NCBI GenBank assembly: GCA_031276055.1 | Contig: JAISNW010000120.1 | Span: 1-13,898 of the forward strand | Origin: Deferribacteraceae bacterium | Lineage (GTDB): Bacteria; Chrysiogenota; Deferribacteres; Deferribacterales; JAISNW01 | DNA: 13,898 nt | Reading direction: 5' to 3' | Part shown: positions 1-6,868 of the stretch, piece after piece | How positions within the stretch are numbered: position 1 is the first letter of the stretch | How the letters are laid out: each line of letters opens with the position of its first letter | Notes under the pieces: generated by a model | Seen by the model: the letters and a program-made list of their open reading frames with translations, nothing else | Told to the model about the DNA's origin: nothing | Database searches by the model: none | Position numbers and translations under genes: made by a program

Positions 1-48
1 TCTATCAGTGTAGATAAGGTGCTTGATGGGTTGAAAAGGGTGCTCTAG
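1..48 (+). CDS. C-terminal end of an upstream gene (partial)
   Basis: The window opens in a reading frame that gives SISVDKVLDGLKRVL and then a TAG stop at 46-48. It is followed by a spacer with a promoter for secA, which fits the end of a real gene. The amphipathic helical ending resembles the tail of many enzymes, for example DegT-type aminotransferases, but fifteen residues are too few to assign a family. The call as coding is an inference from position and composition. Confidence 0.4.
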   Translation, partial: SISVDKVLDGLKRVL

Positions 49-78
49 CCGCCTAGATGCTTCGTGCAAGAAATCACC

Positions 79-107
79 TTGTTATTGTCATATTTTTTTG
101 TTAGAAT
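79..107 (+). promoter_or_regulatory. Sigma-70-type promoter of secA
   Basis: A -35 box TTGTTA (79-84) and a -10 box TAGAAT (102-107) are separated by 17 bp. Each box differs from consensus at only one or two positions. It lies after the stop of the upstream gene and about 60 bases before the likely secA start. The spacer is T-rich. Confidence 0.55.
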
Positions 108-157
108 TCCCGCAACAGATGATTCCTTATAAAATTCCACTGTTCCAACCTGATTTT

Positions 158-162
158 GGAGG
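158..162 (+). promoter_or_regulatory. Ribosome binding site deciding the secA start
   Basis: GGAGG lies five bases upstream of TTG 168. If translation began at TTG 156, this Shine-Dalgarno sequence would lie inside the coding region and the start would have no site. It therefore argues for the shorter protein starting at 168. Confidence 0.6.
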
Positions 163-167
163 CAGCT

Positions 168-2726
168 TTGCTTAAATATATTACAGACAAGATGATGGGT
201 TCAGCCCAGGTGCGTTATCTAAAAAAGTTAAAACCTACCATAAAGCAGATAAATTCCCTTGAACCTCGCTTTAACGCCCTAAGCGATGCAGAGCTTTATG
301 CTCTGTCCGCGAATTTACGCGAAAGGCTTGCAAAGGGCGAAACCCTAACAGGTATATTGCCCGAGGCTTTTGCGGCGGTGCGGGAGGCATCGCGGCGCTT
401 TCTTAACATGCGCCACTATGATGTGCAGCTCATCGGCGGGATCGTTCTGCACTCGGGCCAGATCTCCGAGATGAAGACAGGGGAAGGCAAAACCCTTGTG
501 GCAACCCTTGCGCTCTATCTTAACGCTTTAGAAGGCAAAGGCGCCCACCTTGTTACAGTAAACGACTATCTAGCCCGCCGAGATGCTCTCTGGATGGGTC
601 CTATCTATATGAAGTTAGGGCTCTCTGTAGGGATTATTCAGCACGAGGCAAGCAAAAAACTTATCTGGACAGATGAGGCGGCTCTCACAGCAGATATGAT
701 CGATGTTACCCGTCAAGAGGCTTATCTAGCGGATATTACCTACGGCACTAACAACGAGTTCGGCTTTGACTATCTGCGGGATAATATGAAGTATGAGTTC
801 AACTCCTTTGTGCAGAGGCAGCTTCATTACGCTATTGTTGACGAAGTTGACAGCATCCTTATAGACGAGGCGAGAACCCCCCTTATTATAAGCGGTCCTA
901 CAGAGGAATCCACCGATAAATACTACCATATCAACAATGTGGTTAAGAACCTAAAAAGAGAGATCCACTACACCGTCGATGAGAAACACCGCACCCCTTC
1001 GCTAAATGACGAGGGGATAAACTACCTTGAAAACGCCATGAAGGTGGGCAACCTCTATGATGTAAAAAATGTTGACAACCTCCACTTTGTAAACAACGCG
1101 CTAAAGGCGCACTCTGTATTCAAGCTCGATGTTGACTATGTGGTGCAGAATGGGCAGGTAATAATTGTAGATGAATTCACCGGCAGAAAGATGGAAGGGC
1201 GCCGCTTTTCAGACGGTCTACACCAAGCGTTGGAGGCAAAAGAAGGGGTCATTATACAAAACGAGAGCCAAACCTTAGCCTCTATCACCTTTCAGAACTA
1301 CTTCCGCATGTATCATAAATTAGCGGGGATGACAGGCACAGCCCTCACTGAAGCTGAGGAGTTCCGCCAGATATACCGCCTACCGGTAGTAAGCATCCCT
1401 ACACATATGCCGATGATAAGGCGCGATATGCCCGATCTCATATTCCGAACCGCAAAAGAGAAATATAACGCTATAGCTCAAGAGATATCCCGCCTATACC
1501 ACTCAGGGCAGCCTGTGCTTGTAGGAACAGTCTCCATAGAGAAGAGCGAACTTATAAGCAAACTCCTTGCCAAGTTGAAGATCCCCCACGATGTGCTGAA
1601 TGCTAAAAACCATGAACGAGAGGCTTCCATAGTTGCAAACGCAGGCAATATCGGGGCAGTGACTATCGCCACCAATATGGCGGGGCGGGGGACGGATATT
1701 AAACTCCAACAGGGGGCGGCAGGGTTAGGGGGGCTTTATATACTAGGCACCGAGCGGCATGAATCCCGCCGTATAGACAACCAGTTGAGAGGACGTTCAG
1801 GACGTCAAGGGGACCCTGGAGAGAGCCGTTTCTTTCTGAGCGTGGAAGACGATCTCCTCCGCATCTTCGGTGCAGAGCGGATAGGAAACGTTATGAACCG
1901 TCTAGGGATGAAAGAGGGTGAACCGATAGAACACCGCCTAGTCAGCAGAGCGATTGAAGGAGCGCAAAAGAAGGTGGAGGCTATGCACTTTGAGGTGCGT
2001 AAACACCTTTTAGAATACGATAATGTGGCAAATCAACAGCGGCAGGTTATCTATGGGCTGCGGCGGGAGATCCTTACAGGCTGTGATATTGACGCCCTCT
2101 TAAAAGAGTTTGCAGAGGAGGTTTTTGCTAATTTCTATGATGTGCATATAAAATACACCAAAGATAATGACGCATTTACCATTGAAGTGGAAAAGCTCTT
2201 AAGCAGCCGCCCTAATTTAGATTCCGCAAGGGCTGATAACCCCAAAAGCTATATCAGCGCTGCTATGAAGCTCTTTGAAGAACGTTTAGACGCCCGCAAG
2301 TTGGAGCTTGCCGCCCACTTTGAAAATCTAAGCAGATTTATCCTTATAAATGTAATAGACTCACGGTGGAAAGAACACCTCTTGCAGATGGATTATCTTA
2401 GAGACAGCGTTGGTTTAAGAGGGTATGGGCAGAAAGACCCCCTTATAGAGTATAAAAAGGAATCCTTCGGCATCTTTTCAGAGATGTATAACCGCATCCA
2501 GACGGAGAGCATCGGAATTATTATGCATGTTCAGATACGCCAAAACGAAGAGATAATGAATAGAAGACGTGAACAGAAGGTGCGTGAAGAGCGCAAAGAT
2601 ATATTCGCTGAAGGAGAGAGAGAGGTAAAAAAACAAGAACCTGTAAGGCGCAGCTCCCCTAAAGTAGGACGCAACGACCCTTGCCCATGCGGGAGCGGGA
2701 AAAAATATAAAAACTGCCACGGATAA
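168..2726 (+). CDS. secA: Protein translocase ATPase SecA
   Basis: SecA is the cytoplasmic and membrane-associated motor ATPase that drives unfolded preproteins through SecYEG. Counting from the TTG at 168, the protein has 852 residues, within the bacterial range (E. coli has 901). Visible motifs are a Walker A loop MKTGEGKT near residues 102-109, Walker B-type [14 protein letters not shown] near 225-238, the helicase motifs [10 protein letters not shown] and [10 protein letters not shown], and a C-terminal SEC-C zinc motif [17 protein letters not shown] that binds zinc and usually SecB or lipids. The frame also opens at TTG 156, but GGAGG at 158-162 sits five bases before TTG 168, so I prefer 168. 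It has its own promoter upstream and a terminator just downstream, so it is probably monocistronic. Identity is certain; only the start is open. Confidence 0.97.
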   Translation: MLKYITDKMMGSAQVRYLKKLKPTIKQINSLEPRFNALSDAELYALSANLRERLAKGETLTGILPEAFAAVREASRRFLNMRHYDVQLIGGIVLHSGQISEMKTGEGKTLVATLALYLNALEGKGAHLVTVNDYLARRDALWMGPIYMKLGLSVGIIQHEASKKLIWTDEAALTADMIDVTRQEAYLADITYGTNNEFGFDYLRDNMKYEFNSFVQRQLHYAIVDEVDSILIDEARTPLIISGPTEESTDKYYHINNVVKNLKREIHYTVDEKHRTPSLNDEGINYLENAMKVGNLYDVKNVDNLHFVNNALKAHSVFKLDVDYVVQNGQVIIVDEFTGRKMEGRRFSDGLHQALEAKEGVIIQNESQTLASITFQNYFRMYHKLAGMTGTALTEAEEFRQIYRLPVVSIPTHMPMIRRDMPDLIFRTAKEKYNAIAQEISRLYHSGQPVLVGTVSIEKSELISKLLAKLKIPHDVLNAKNHEREASIVANAGNIGAVTIATNMAGRGTDIKLQQGAAGLGGLYILGTERHESRRIDNQLRGRSGRQGDPGESRFFLSVEDDLLRIFGAERIGNVMNRLGMKEGEPIEHRLVSRAIEGAQKKVEAMHFEVRKHLLEYDNVANQQRQVIYGLRREILTGCDIDALLKEFAEEVFANFYDVHIKYTKDNDAFTIEVEKLLSSRPNLDSARADNPKSYISAAMKLFEERLDARKLELAAHFENLSRFILINVIDSRWKEHLLQMDYLRDSVGLRGYGQKDPLIEYKKESFGIFSEMYNRIQTESIGIIMHVQIRQNEEIMNRRREQKVREERKDIFAEGEREVKKQEPVRRSSPKVGRNDPCPCGSGKKYKNCHG

Positions 2727-2744
2727 AAAGGCAATTAATGCGGC

Positions 2745-2772
2745 AATCCCCTTGTGTTTAAGAGGATTTTTT
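2745..2772 (+). terminator. Rho-independent terminator after secA
   Basis: AATCCCCTT (2745-2753) can pair with AAGAGGATT (2760-2768) around a 6-nt loop, with one internal C-A mismatch. The right arm runs into a T tract ending at 2772. It lies 18 bases after the secA stop and before tRNA-Val, so it separates the two transcripts. Confidence 0.6.
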
Positions 2773-2785
2773 GTTAAGGTGGTTT

Positions 2786-2857
2786 AGGCGCGTAGCTCAG
2801 TGGTAGAGCGTTGCGTTGACGTCGCAAATGTCGGCGGTTCGATCCCGCCCGCGCCTA
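2786..2857 (+). tRNA. tRNA-Val (anticodon GAC)
   Basis: A full cloverleaf can be drawn. The acceptor arms AGGCGCG (2786-2792) and CGCGCCT (2850-2856) pair, followed by discriminator A at 2857. The D stem is GCTC/GAGC. The anticodon stem is TTGCG/CGCAA with loop TTGACGT, placing GAC at 2818-2820. The variable loop has five bases, and the T stem GGCGG/CCGCC encloses TTCGATC. The anticodon reads valine codons GTC and GTT. CCA is not encoded, so it must be added after transcription. The stop codon of the convergent dksA-like gene begins at the very next base (2858). Confidence 0.95.
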
Positions 2858-3223
2858 TTATATCTTCACTAACCCTTTTCTTTCCAGCTCATTCTTGCAA
2901 GATAGGCAGAAACGTGCAAATGGGACTATCTCAAGGCGGCGTTCGTCTATCTCATCTTCGCAATCTTGACAGATGCCGTAGCCGCCGCTGGCTATACGGA
3001 TCAACGCTTGCTCCACAAGCTGCAGTTTTAGGGCGTCTGTTTCCACCTTCCCTAAAACTAGGTTGCGGCTATAGATATTATATGCTTCATCGCAAGAATC
3101 CTGCGCTCCATCGTTTCCAAAGCTCAAAGACTCGTTATAACGTTCATTTAATCGGGTGATGAGCTCCGCCTTAAGTTCTAGCAGCTTCTGCCTGAAATAC
3201 TCTTTGCGTTCATCTGTCAACAC
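2858..3223 (-). CDS. DksA/TraR-family zinc-finger protein
   Basis: The 121-residue protein has an N-terminal helical hairpin (about 1-75) and a C-terminal four-cysteine zinc finger, C85-x2-C88 and C106-x2-C109. The motif D42-S-C-D45-E-A47 matches the DxxDxA pattern at the coiled-coil tip of E. coli DksA, which reaches into the RNA polymerase secondary channel. By family knowledge it would modulate transcription initiation with ppGpp. The start is GTG at 3221-3223, with AGGAGG five bases upstream. It lies 15 bp downstream of rlmH on the same strand, so the two are probably co-transcribed. It is shorter than E. coli DksA (151 aa), so it may be one of the shorter DksA-like proteins rather than an orthologue. 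Family certain, exact role not. Confidence 0.88.
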   Translation of the reverse strand: MLTDERKEYFRQKLLELKAELITRLNERYNESLSFGNDGAQDSCDEAYNIYSRNLVLGKVETDALKLQLVEQALIRIASGGYGICQDCEDEIDERRLEIVPFARFCLSCKNELERKGLVKI

Positions 3224-3238
3224 CTCTGCCTCCTCTGG

Positions 3239-3670
3239 TTACTTGTGGTAAGGGTGGTTGTTCTTAATCGCCTGCGCTCTATATAGCTGTTCAGCAAGCG
3301 CAATCAGAGCAATATCGTATGGGAAGGTGAGCTCTGAGAGCGACCAACTCTGTTTAGCGCTCAAAACCACCGTTTCTGAATGACCGTCCGCCTCCCCGAT
3401 AAAGATATACAGTTTTCGGTATCGTCTCTGTATCTCATAAAGCTGTTCGGCAAAAGCGATGCTATCCATCCGCTTCCCGCCTGCATCAAGGGTTACAACT
3501 AGGCAGTCCGGCTTAAGAGAACGGAAAAATTTCTCCGCCTTCTCCTCTGTTTTGCTCCCCCACTCTGCCAGGGATAGTTGGTAGGAAAGCCTTTCGGCAT
3601 ATTTATAAAACCAGCTGATCGCCTCTATATTGCGGCTTTTCCCTTCTAAAACTACAACAACCTTAAACAT
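3239..3670 (-). CDS. rlmH: 23S rRNA (pseudouridine1915-N3)-methyltransferase RlmH
   Basis: RlmH is a small SPOUT-fold enzyme that uses S-adenosylmethionine to methylate pseudouridine 1915 in helix 69 of 23S rRNA on the assembled ribosome. The 143-residue protein is slightly shorter than the usual 155. The family C-terminus is clear: SWSLSELTFPYDIALIALAEQLYRA is present as consecutive blocks at about 108-132, followed by a terminal HPYHK. LDAGGKRMDS (61-70) corresponds to the family LDxxGK block. The SAM-loop segment reads IGEADG (91-96), where the family normally has GG, a conspicuous substitution. No strong Shine-Dalgarno sequence precedes the ATG. A good promoter is present upstream, and the dksA-like gene follows within 15 bp. 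Confidence 0.85.
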   Translation of the reverse strand: MFKVVVVLEGKSRNIEAISWFYKYAERLSYQLSLAEWGSKTEEKAEKFFRSLKPDCLVVTLDAGGKRMDSIAFAEQLYEIQRRYRKLYIFIGEADGHSETVVLSAKQSWSLSELTFPYDIALIALAEQLYRAQAIKNNHPYHK

Positions 3671-3713
3671 AAGCTATCTGAATAATCCGCAAAACCTTAA
3701 TTTATTCGTTGCA

Positions 3714-3742
3714 TTTCTACATAAGATTTTAGCGGATGTCAA
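3714..3742 (-). promoter_or_regulatory. Sigma-70-type promoter of rlmH and the dksA-like gene
   Basis: On the minus strand a perfect -35 box TTGACA (3737-3742) is followed after 17 bp by TAGAAA (3714-3719). It gives a leader of roughly 40 bases before the rlmH ATG at 3670. Confidence 0.6.
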
Positions 3743-3784
3743 CCAAAATTTACCCACTCAAGCCCCTCTTTTTCCAGATAATCC

Positions 3785-3813
3785 TTTACTATTAGGGGAT
3801 ATGATGTTATATC
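3785..3813 (+). promoter_or_regulatory. Possible promoter of the quinone reductase gene
   Basis: TTTACT (3785-3790) and TATATC (3808-3813) are 17 bp apart. The start site would fall near 3820, leaving the Shine-Dalgarno AAGAGG (3821-3826) almost at the 5' end of the transcript. The boxes are only moderate matches, so this is a weak call. Confidence 0.28.
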
Positions 3814-3831
3814 ATCTCACAAGAGGATAAT

Positions 3832-4413
3832 ATGAAAACCATTATTTTTGGGCATCCCAATAGGGAGAGTTTTAATGGAGCTGTTCTTAACGCCCTTACC
3901 GCTGCACTTTCAAAGAGGGGTGAAAAATATCACCTTATCGATCTTTATGCTGATAAGTTTAACCCTGTAATGACGTTTAATGACCTTTCTGTTTATACAA
4001 AAGGGGAGAGCGCTGATCCGCTGGTCAAAAAGTATATAGAGATGCTTAGAGGTTCAACGAGTTTGGCGTTTATATTCCCTGTTTGGTGGAGCGATGCGCC
4101 TGCTATCGTAAAAGGCTTTTTAGATAAGGCGCTCCTGCCTGAATTTGCGTTTATCTCCTCTGATAAAGGGCTTATAGGGAGGCTCTCTTTTATTGAGAGG
4201 GCGGATATTCTTACTACAGCGTCCTCGCCTAAATGGTTTTTGCGCTTAAAGTGCGGCAACCCTTTCAAGAAGATCTTTTTAGACACTATCCTAAAAAGCA
4301 TAGGGATAAAGAAAGGGAGTTGGCAGCACTGCAATATTGATAAGCAAAACGGCGTTAAGCATAGAGAGAAATACCTCGAAAAGATAGAGAGATTCTTTAC
4401 AGATATGAGATAA
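3832..4413 (+). CDS. NAD(P)H-quinone oxidoreductase, KefF/MdaB/NQO1-type flavoprotein
   Basis: The 193-residue protein has a flavodoxin-like fold typical of two-electron quinone reductases. The N-terminal FGHPNRESFNGAVLNAL (6-22) is the FMN/FAD phosphate-binding region. PVWWSDAPAIVKGFLDK (83-99) matches the family P-x-W-W-x-x-x-P-A block that lines the flavin and substrate site. Family members reduce quinones or related electrophiles with NAD(P)H in the cytoplasm, and some regulate Kef potassium efflux; no kef gene is visible here. The ATG has AAGAGG five bases upstream. It is divergent from rlmH and has no close partner downstream, because the next gene has its own promoter. Substrate cannot be told from sequence. 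Confidence 0.85.
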   Translation: MKTIIFGHPNRESFNGAVLNALTAALSKRGEKYHLIDLYADKFNPVMTFNDLSVYTKGESADPLVKKYIEMLRGSTSLAFIFPVWWSDAPAIVKGFLDKALLPEFAFISSDKGLIGRLSFIERADILTTASSPKWFLRLKCGNPFKKIFLDTILKSIGIKKGSWQHCNIDKQNGVKHREKYLEKIERFFTDMR

Positions 4414-4445
4414 TCCAACCCCACCCCCTATAAATCGCCCATTAA

Positions 4446-4474
4446 TTGACAGTTGCGCTGAATTGCTGTATACT
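4446..4474 (+). promoter_or_regulatory. Near-consensus sigma-70 promoter of the carbonic-anhydrase-like gene and accA
   Basis: A perfect -35 TTGACA (4446-4451), a 17-bp spacer and -10 TATACT (4469-4474) make this the strongest promoter visible in the window. Transcription should start near 4481, about 20 bases before the ATG at 4503. Confidence 0.8.
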
Positions 4475-4502
4475 CTCAACGTAAAAGGGGGTAGCAAGGA
4501 GT

Positions 4503-5051
4503 ATGGTATTAATTAATCAAGAGGTAATGCGCGCTCGTCTGTTAAAGGGTCCCTCCTGCGGTAAGAGGGTCTTTATTGCAAAGGGTGCAGCTGTTCTCGG
4601 CGCTGTTTACTTAGGAGATGACGTCAGCGTTTGGCATCAGGCGTGCATCCGCGGAGATGTGAACGAGATACATATCGGCAGCGGGTCTAATGTTCAAGAT
4701 TGCGCTGTTTTGCATGTCGGCTGGGAATACAGCATGCATATCGGAGAGAACACCACTATAGGACACAGTGTAAACCTTCACGGCTGCACCATAGGCAATC
4801 ACGTTCTTGTAGGGATCGGCGCAACAGTTTTAGATGGGGTGGTTATAAGCGATGACACCATTATAGCCGCAGGAAGCGTAGTTCCGCCTAGAAAGTCTTT
4901 CCCGCCTAAAGTAATGCTTATGGGTTCTCCCGCAAAGGTTGTCAGAGAGTTGACCGATAAAGATATAGAGTTTGCTCGGGCTCATTCAAGCCACTATGTC
5001 GAGTATAAAAACCTCTACATAAACCTTAATGACAAGGTTATTCAATGCTAA
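4503..5051 (+). CDS. Gamma-carbonic-anhydrase-like left-handed beta-helix protein (YrdA/PaaY type)
   Basis: The 182-residue protein is built of hexapeptide repeats (about 20-150) that form a left-handed beta helix. The metal ligands of gamma carbonic anhydrases are in place: H71, H88 and H93, together with R50, D52 and Q66 in the context CIRGD and NVQD. The family binds zinc or iron at trimer interfaces; some members hydrate CO2, while others have no known activity. Its overlap with accA is suggestive, because acetyl-CoA carboxylase consumes bicarbonate, but that link is inference. AAGGAG at 4496-4501 is only one base from the ATG. Initiation may instead use the upstream AAGGGGG, or ATG 4527, which would lose eight residues. 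Confidence 0.88.
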   Translation: MVLINQEVMRARLLKGPSCGKRVFIAKGAAVLGAVYLGDDVSVWHQACIRGDVNEIHIGSGSNVQDCAVLHVGWEYSMHIGENTTIGHSVNLHGCTIGNHVLVGIGATVLDGVVISDDTIIAAGSVVPPRKSFPPKVMLMGSPAKVVRELTDKDIEFARAHSSHYVEYKNLYINLNDKVIQC

Positions 5052-5992
5052 GTTTTGAGGCTCCGATACTAGAGTTGGAGGCTAAGATTGAAGAGCTTAA
5101 AAAGCTCGATATGCTTAACGATTCAACCTCTCAAGAGTCTCTAGCTGCACTTGAAAAGAAGTTAGAGAAAACAAAGGGGGAGATATATAGAAAGCTCACC
5201 CCTATTCAGAGAACAGAGGCGGCAAGGCACCCCGCCCGCCCATATACCCTAGATTATATAAAGTATCTCTTTAAGGATTTTGTGGAGCTGCACGGAGATC
5301 GCTATTTTGGGGACGATCCCGCTATTGTCGGCGGGTTTGCTAAGTTCGATGGGAATATAGTAATGATTGTGGGGCATCAAAAAGGGCACAACGCCAAAGA
5401 GAACGCCCTAAGAAACTTCGGGATGGCAAAGCCTGAAGGGTATAGAAAGGCTGTCCGCCTCTTTAAGTTGGCTGAAAAGTTCCACCGCCCTATAATCACC
5501 TTTGTGGATACAGCTGGGGCTTATCCAGGGATCGATGCTGAAGAGCGGGGGCAGGCGGAGGCGATTGCTAGAGCTCTAATTACAATGTCGCTCTTAAAAA
5601 CCCCTATCCTTACAATAATAACTGGGGAAGGCGGCAGCGGCGGGGCGTTGGGGATCGCCGTTGCAAATAGGGTGTTGATGCTTGAAAACGCTGTATACTC
5701 TGTCATCAGCCCTGAAGGGTGCGCGTCTATCTTATGGGGGGGCAGTAAGGGAGAAAATGTTGCTAAAGCGGCAGAGGCGCTGAAGAGCACGGCGCAGGAG
5801 CTCTATAAACTTAAAGTAATAGATGAGATAATAGAGGAGCCTTTAGGGGCAGCCCACAGCGACCACCTAAAAACCGCCGCTAATGTAGGAGCCGCTATAA
5901 GAAAACATCTAACAGAGCTTATGGAGTTATCGCCTGAAGAAGCCCAAGCTGAAAGGTATAAGAAATATAGGGATATAGGGGTTTATGCGTAG
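5045..5992 (+). CDS. accA: Acetyl-CoA carboxylase carboxyltransferase subunit alpha
   Basis: AccA pairs with AccD to transfer the carboxyl group from carboxybiotin-BCCP to acetyl-CoA, giving malonyl-CoA for fatty acid synthesis. The 315-residue length matches E. coli (319). The N-terminal helix (5-50) and R-PYTLDYI (65-72) are typical, as are FVELHGDRYFGDD (79-91) and DTAGAYPGIDAEERGQ (155-170). The oxyanion-hole glycine stretch GEGGSGGALGIAVANRV (194-210) and SPEGCASILW are also present. The ATG overlaps the upstream gene by 7 bp (ATGCTAA), so the two are translationally coupled. accD is not in this window. Downstream lie palindromic repeats that may end the transcript. Confidence 0.97.
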   Translation: MLSFEAPILELEAKIEELKKLDMLNDSTSQESLAALEKKLEKTKGEIYRKLTPIQRTEAARHPARPYTLDYIKYLFKDFVELHGDRYFGDDPAIVGGFAKFDGNIVMIVGHQKGHNAKENALRNFGMAKPEGYRKAVRLFKLAEKFHRPIITFVDTAGAYPGIDAEERGQAEAIARALITMSLLKTPILTIITGEGGSGGALGIAVANRVLMLENAVYSVISPEGCASILWGGSKGENVAKAAEALKSTAQELYKLKVIDEIIEEPLGAAHSDHLKTAANVGAAIRKHLTELMELSPEEAQAERYKKYRDIGVYA

Positions 5993-6007
5993 ATAAAAGG
6001 CGATAAT

Positions 6008-6147
6008 AGGCAGCCGCCCTTTGCACGCTAAATTCCCCTTTACCCTTTCTCTTTTATGTCTGCATAAAAGAGAAAGGTTTCCGTAAAGGGGTGACCGCCT
6101 CACATTTGTGAACTTGTGAGCAAATGGAAGATATGCGGGCGGGGTAA
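6008..6147 (+). repeat. Palindromic module, copy 1
   Basis: This unit of about 140 bases is repeated at 6354-6494; the first 95 bases differ at only three positions. It holds a perfect 15-bp stem (6044-6058 with 6063-6077, loop TCTG). That stem sits on a second 9-bp stem CCCCTTTAC/GTAAAGGGG (6035-6043 with 6083-6091). A smaller hairpin CATTTG/CAAATG lies at 6103-6126. The ends CCGCCC (6014-6019) and GGGCGG (6137-6142) can close the whole unit. It starts 15 bases after accA and may act as its transcript end. Confidence 0.85.
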
Positions 6148-6235
6148 TTTGAATTCTAAAGATAAAATACGCTATATTAAACTAAATACGTTATTACTTC
6201 TCATCATCCGCTGCGTAATTGCAGTTTGCGATTTA

Positions 6236-6361
6236 GACTGCCTAAGTCCGCTAATCTTCTGCTTGTTCACAAGTTCACAAGCAGAAGGCCACCCCTTCGC
6301 GGAAACCTTCTAGTTTTGCGCTTGCGCAAAACTAGAAGGCAAAGGGGGATTTCAGGCAGCC
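6236..6361 (-). repeat. Palindromic module, diverged inverted copy
   Basis: Read on the minus strand, this block lines up with the modules on either side but has different stem sequences. A perfect 16-bp stem (6306-6321 with 6324-6339) has a 2-nt loop. CCCCTT/AAGGGG form the outer stem, and a 10-bp stem CTTCTGCTTG/CAAGCAGAAG spans 6256-6287. The ends GACTGCCTAAGTCCGC (left) and the complement of the right end, GGCTGCCTGAAATCCCC, form imperfect terminal inverted repeats. Shared blocks with copy 1, in minus orientation, include TGTGAACTTGTGA and AGGTTTCCG-like sequence. Confidence 0.75.
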
Positions 6362-6494
6362 GCCCCTTGCACGCTAAATTCCCCTTTACCCTTTCTCTTT
6401 TATGTCTGCATAAAAGAGAAAGGTTTTCATAAAGGGGTGACCGCCTCAGAAGAAGTGAGTTTACGAACAATTGTGAGATATGCGGGCGGGGTAA
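6354..6494 (+). repeat. Palindromic module, copy 2
   Basis: It is almost identical to copy 1 over its first 95 bases, including the 15-bp stem (6390-6404 with 6409-6423). The last 19 bases (AGATATGCGGGCGGGGTAA) are also identical to copy 1. The segment between them has diverged and keeps only a weaker CTCA/TGAG pairing. It directly abuts the inverted copy, sharing the bases CAGGCAGC at the junction. Confidence 0.85.
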
Positions 6495-6550
6495 CTGGGA
6501 AATAAAAGAGTATATTACTTAACTTGCCTAACTATCTGTATAGAAAAAAG

Positions 6551-6706
6551 GTTCCTTATTTTTAGCCATTCAAAGCACAAAAAAACGGCACAACGTCCGC
6601 CTAGTAAAAATTGCCGAAACACTTTAATTTACTATACATATTAACTTTTTAATTGCAAGCAGAATTTATTAAAAGTTCACAAAAAAGATGGCTAAAAATA
6701 AGGAAC
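6551..6706. mobile_element. MITE-like element with perfect 19-bp terminal inverted repeats
   Basis: GTTCCTTATTTTTAGCCAT at 6551-6569 is the exact reverse complement of 6688-6706. The 118 bases between them are AT-rich and contain no reading frame of note, so it could only be a non-autonomous element mobilised by a transposase elsewhere. I see no convincing target-site duplication next to the repeats, so the age and family of the element are open. A long hairpin structure in RNA is the alternative reading. Confidence 0.6.
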
Positions 6707-6753
6707 GTTTAAATTAGCCACCTATTTTGGAGAGTTGATCGCAACCACCATAA

Positions 6754-6846
6754 GAGTGGAGAGCAGATATATTAACTCCATTGGAAAAAGAGCTTATCTA
6801 ACTAGACGAAATTGCCCGCATAAGCAATGGTGGAGTTACAGTATAA
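6754..6846 (+). pseudogene. Possible short gene remnant
   Basis: One frame reads EWRADILTPLEKELI, a TAA stop, then LDEIARISNGGVTV and a second stop. The second part faintly recalls the start of a target-recognition domain in type I restriction specificity (S) subunits, but this is too short to claim. The rest of 6707-6868 contains an imperfect inverted repeat (AACTCC-ATTG near 6774 with CAATGGTGGAGTT at 6824-6836) and the leader of the lipoprotein gene. Confidence 0.15.
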
Positions 6847-6868
6847 ATAATTTTTAGGAACAAGTTAA

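Noticed and set aside
2800..3159. A 119-codon plus-strand frame
   Set aside because: It runs through the tRNA and antisense to the well-supported dksA-like gene.
3801..3817. Operator-like inverted repeat ATGAT-GTTAT-ATCAT before the quinone reductase gene
   Set aside because: The arms are only five AT-rich bases, which is expected by chance.
6226..6470. Open frames of about 65-70 codons on both strands within the palindromic modules
   Set aside because: They arise from the inverted repeats themselves, mirror each other on the two strands, and lack start sites or protein-like composition.
6008..6494. CRISPR array
   Set aside because: Only three units, of about 130 to 140 bases and in mixed orientation, without uniform spacers or cas genes.
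6812..6847. Promoter for the lipoprotein gene (TTGCCC with TATAAA)
   Set aside because: The spacing of 24 bp is too long for sigma-70, and no better -35 box is evident.
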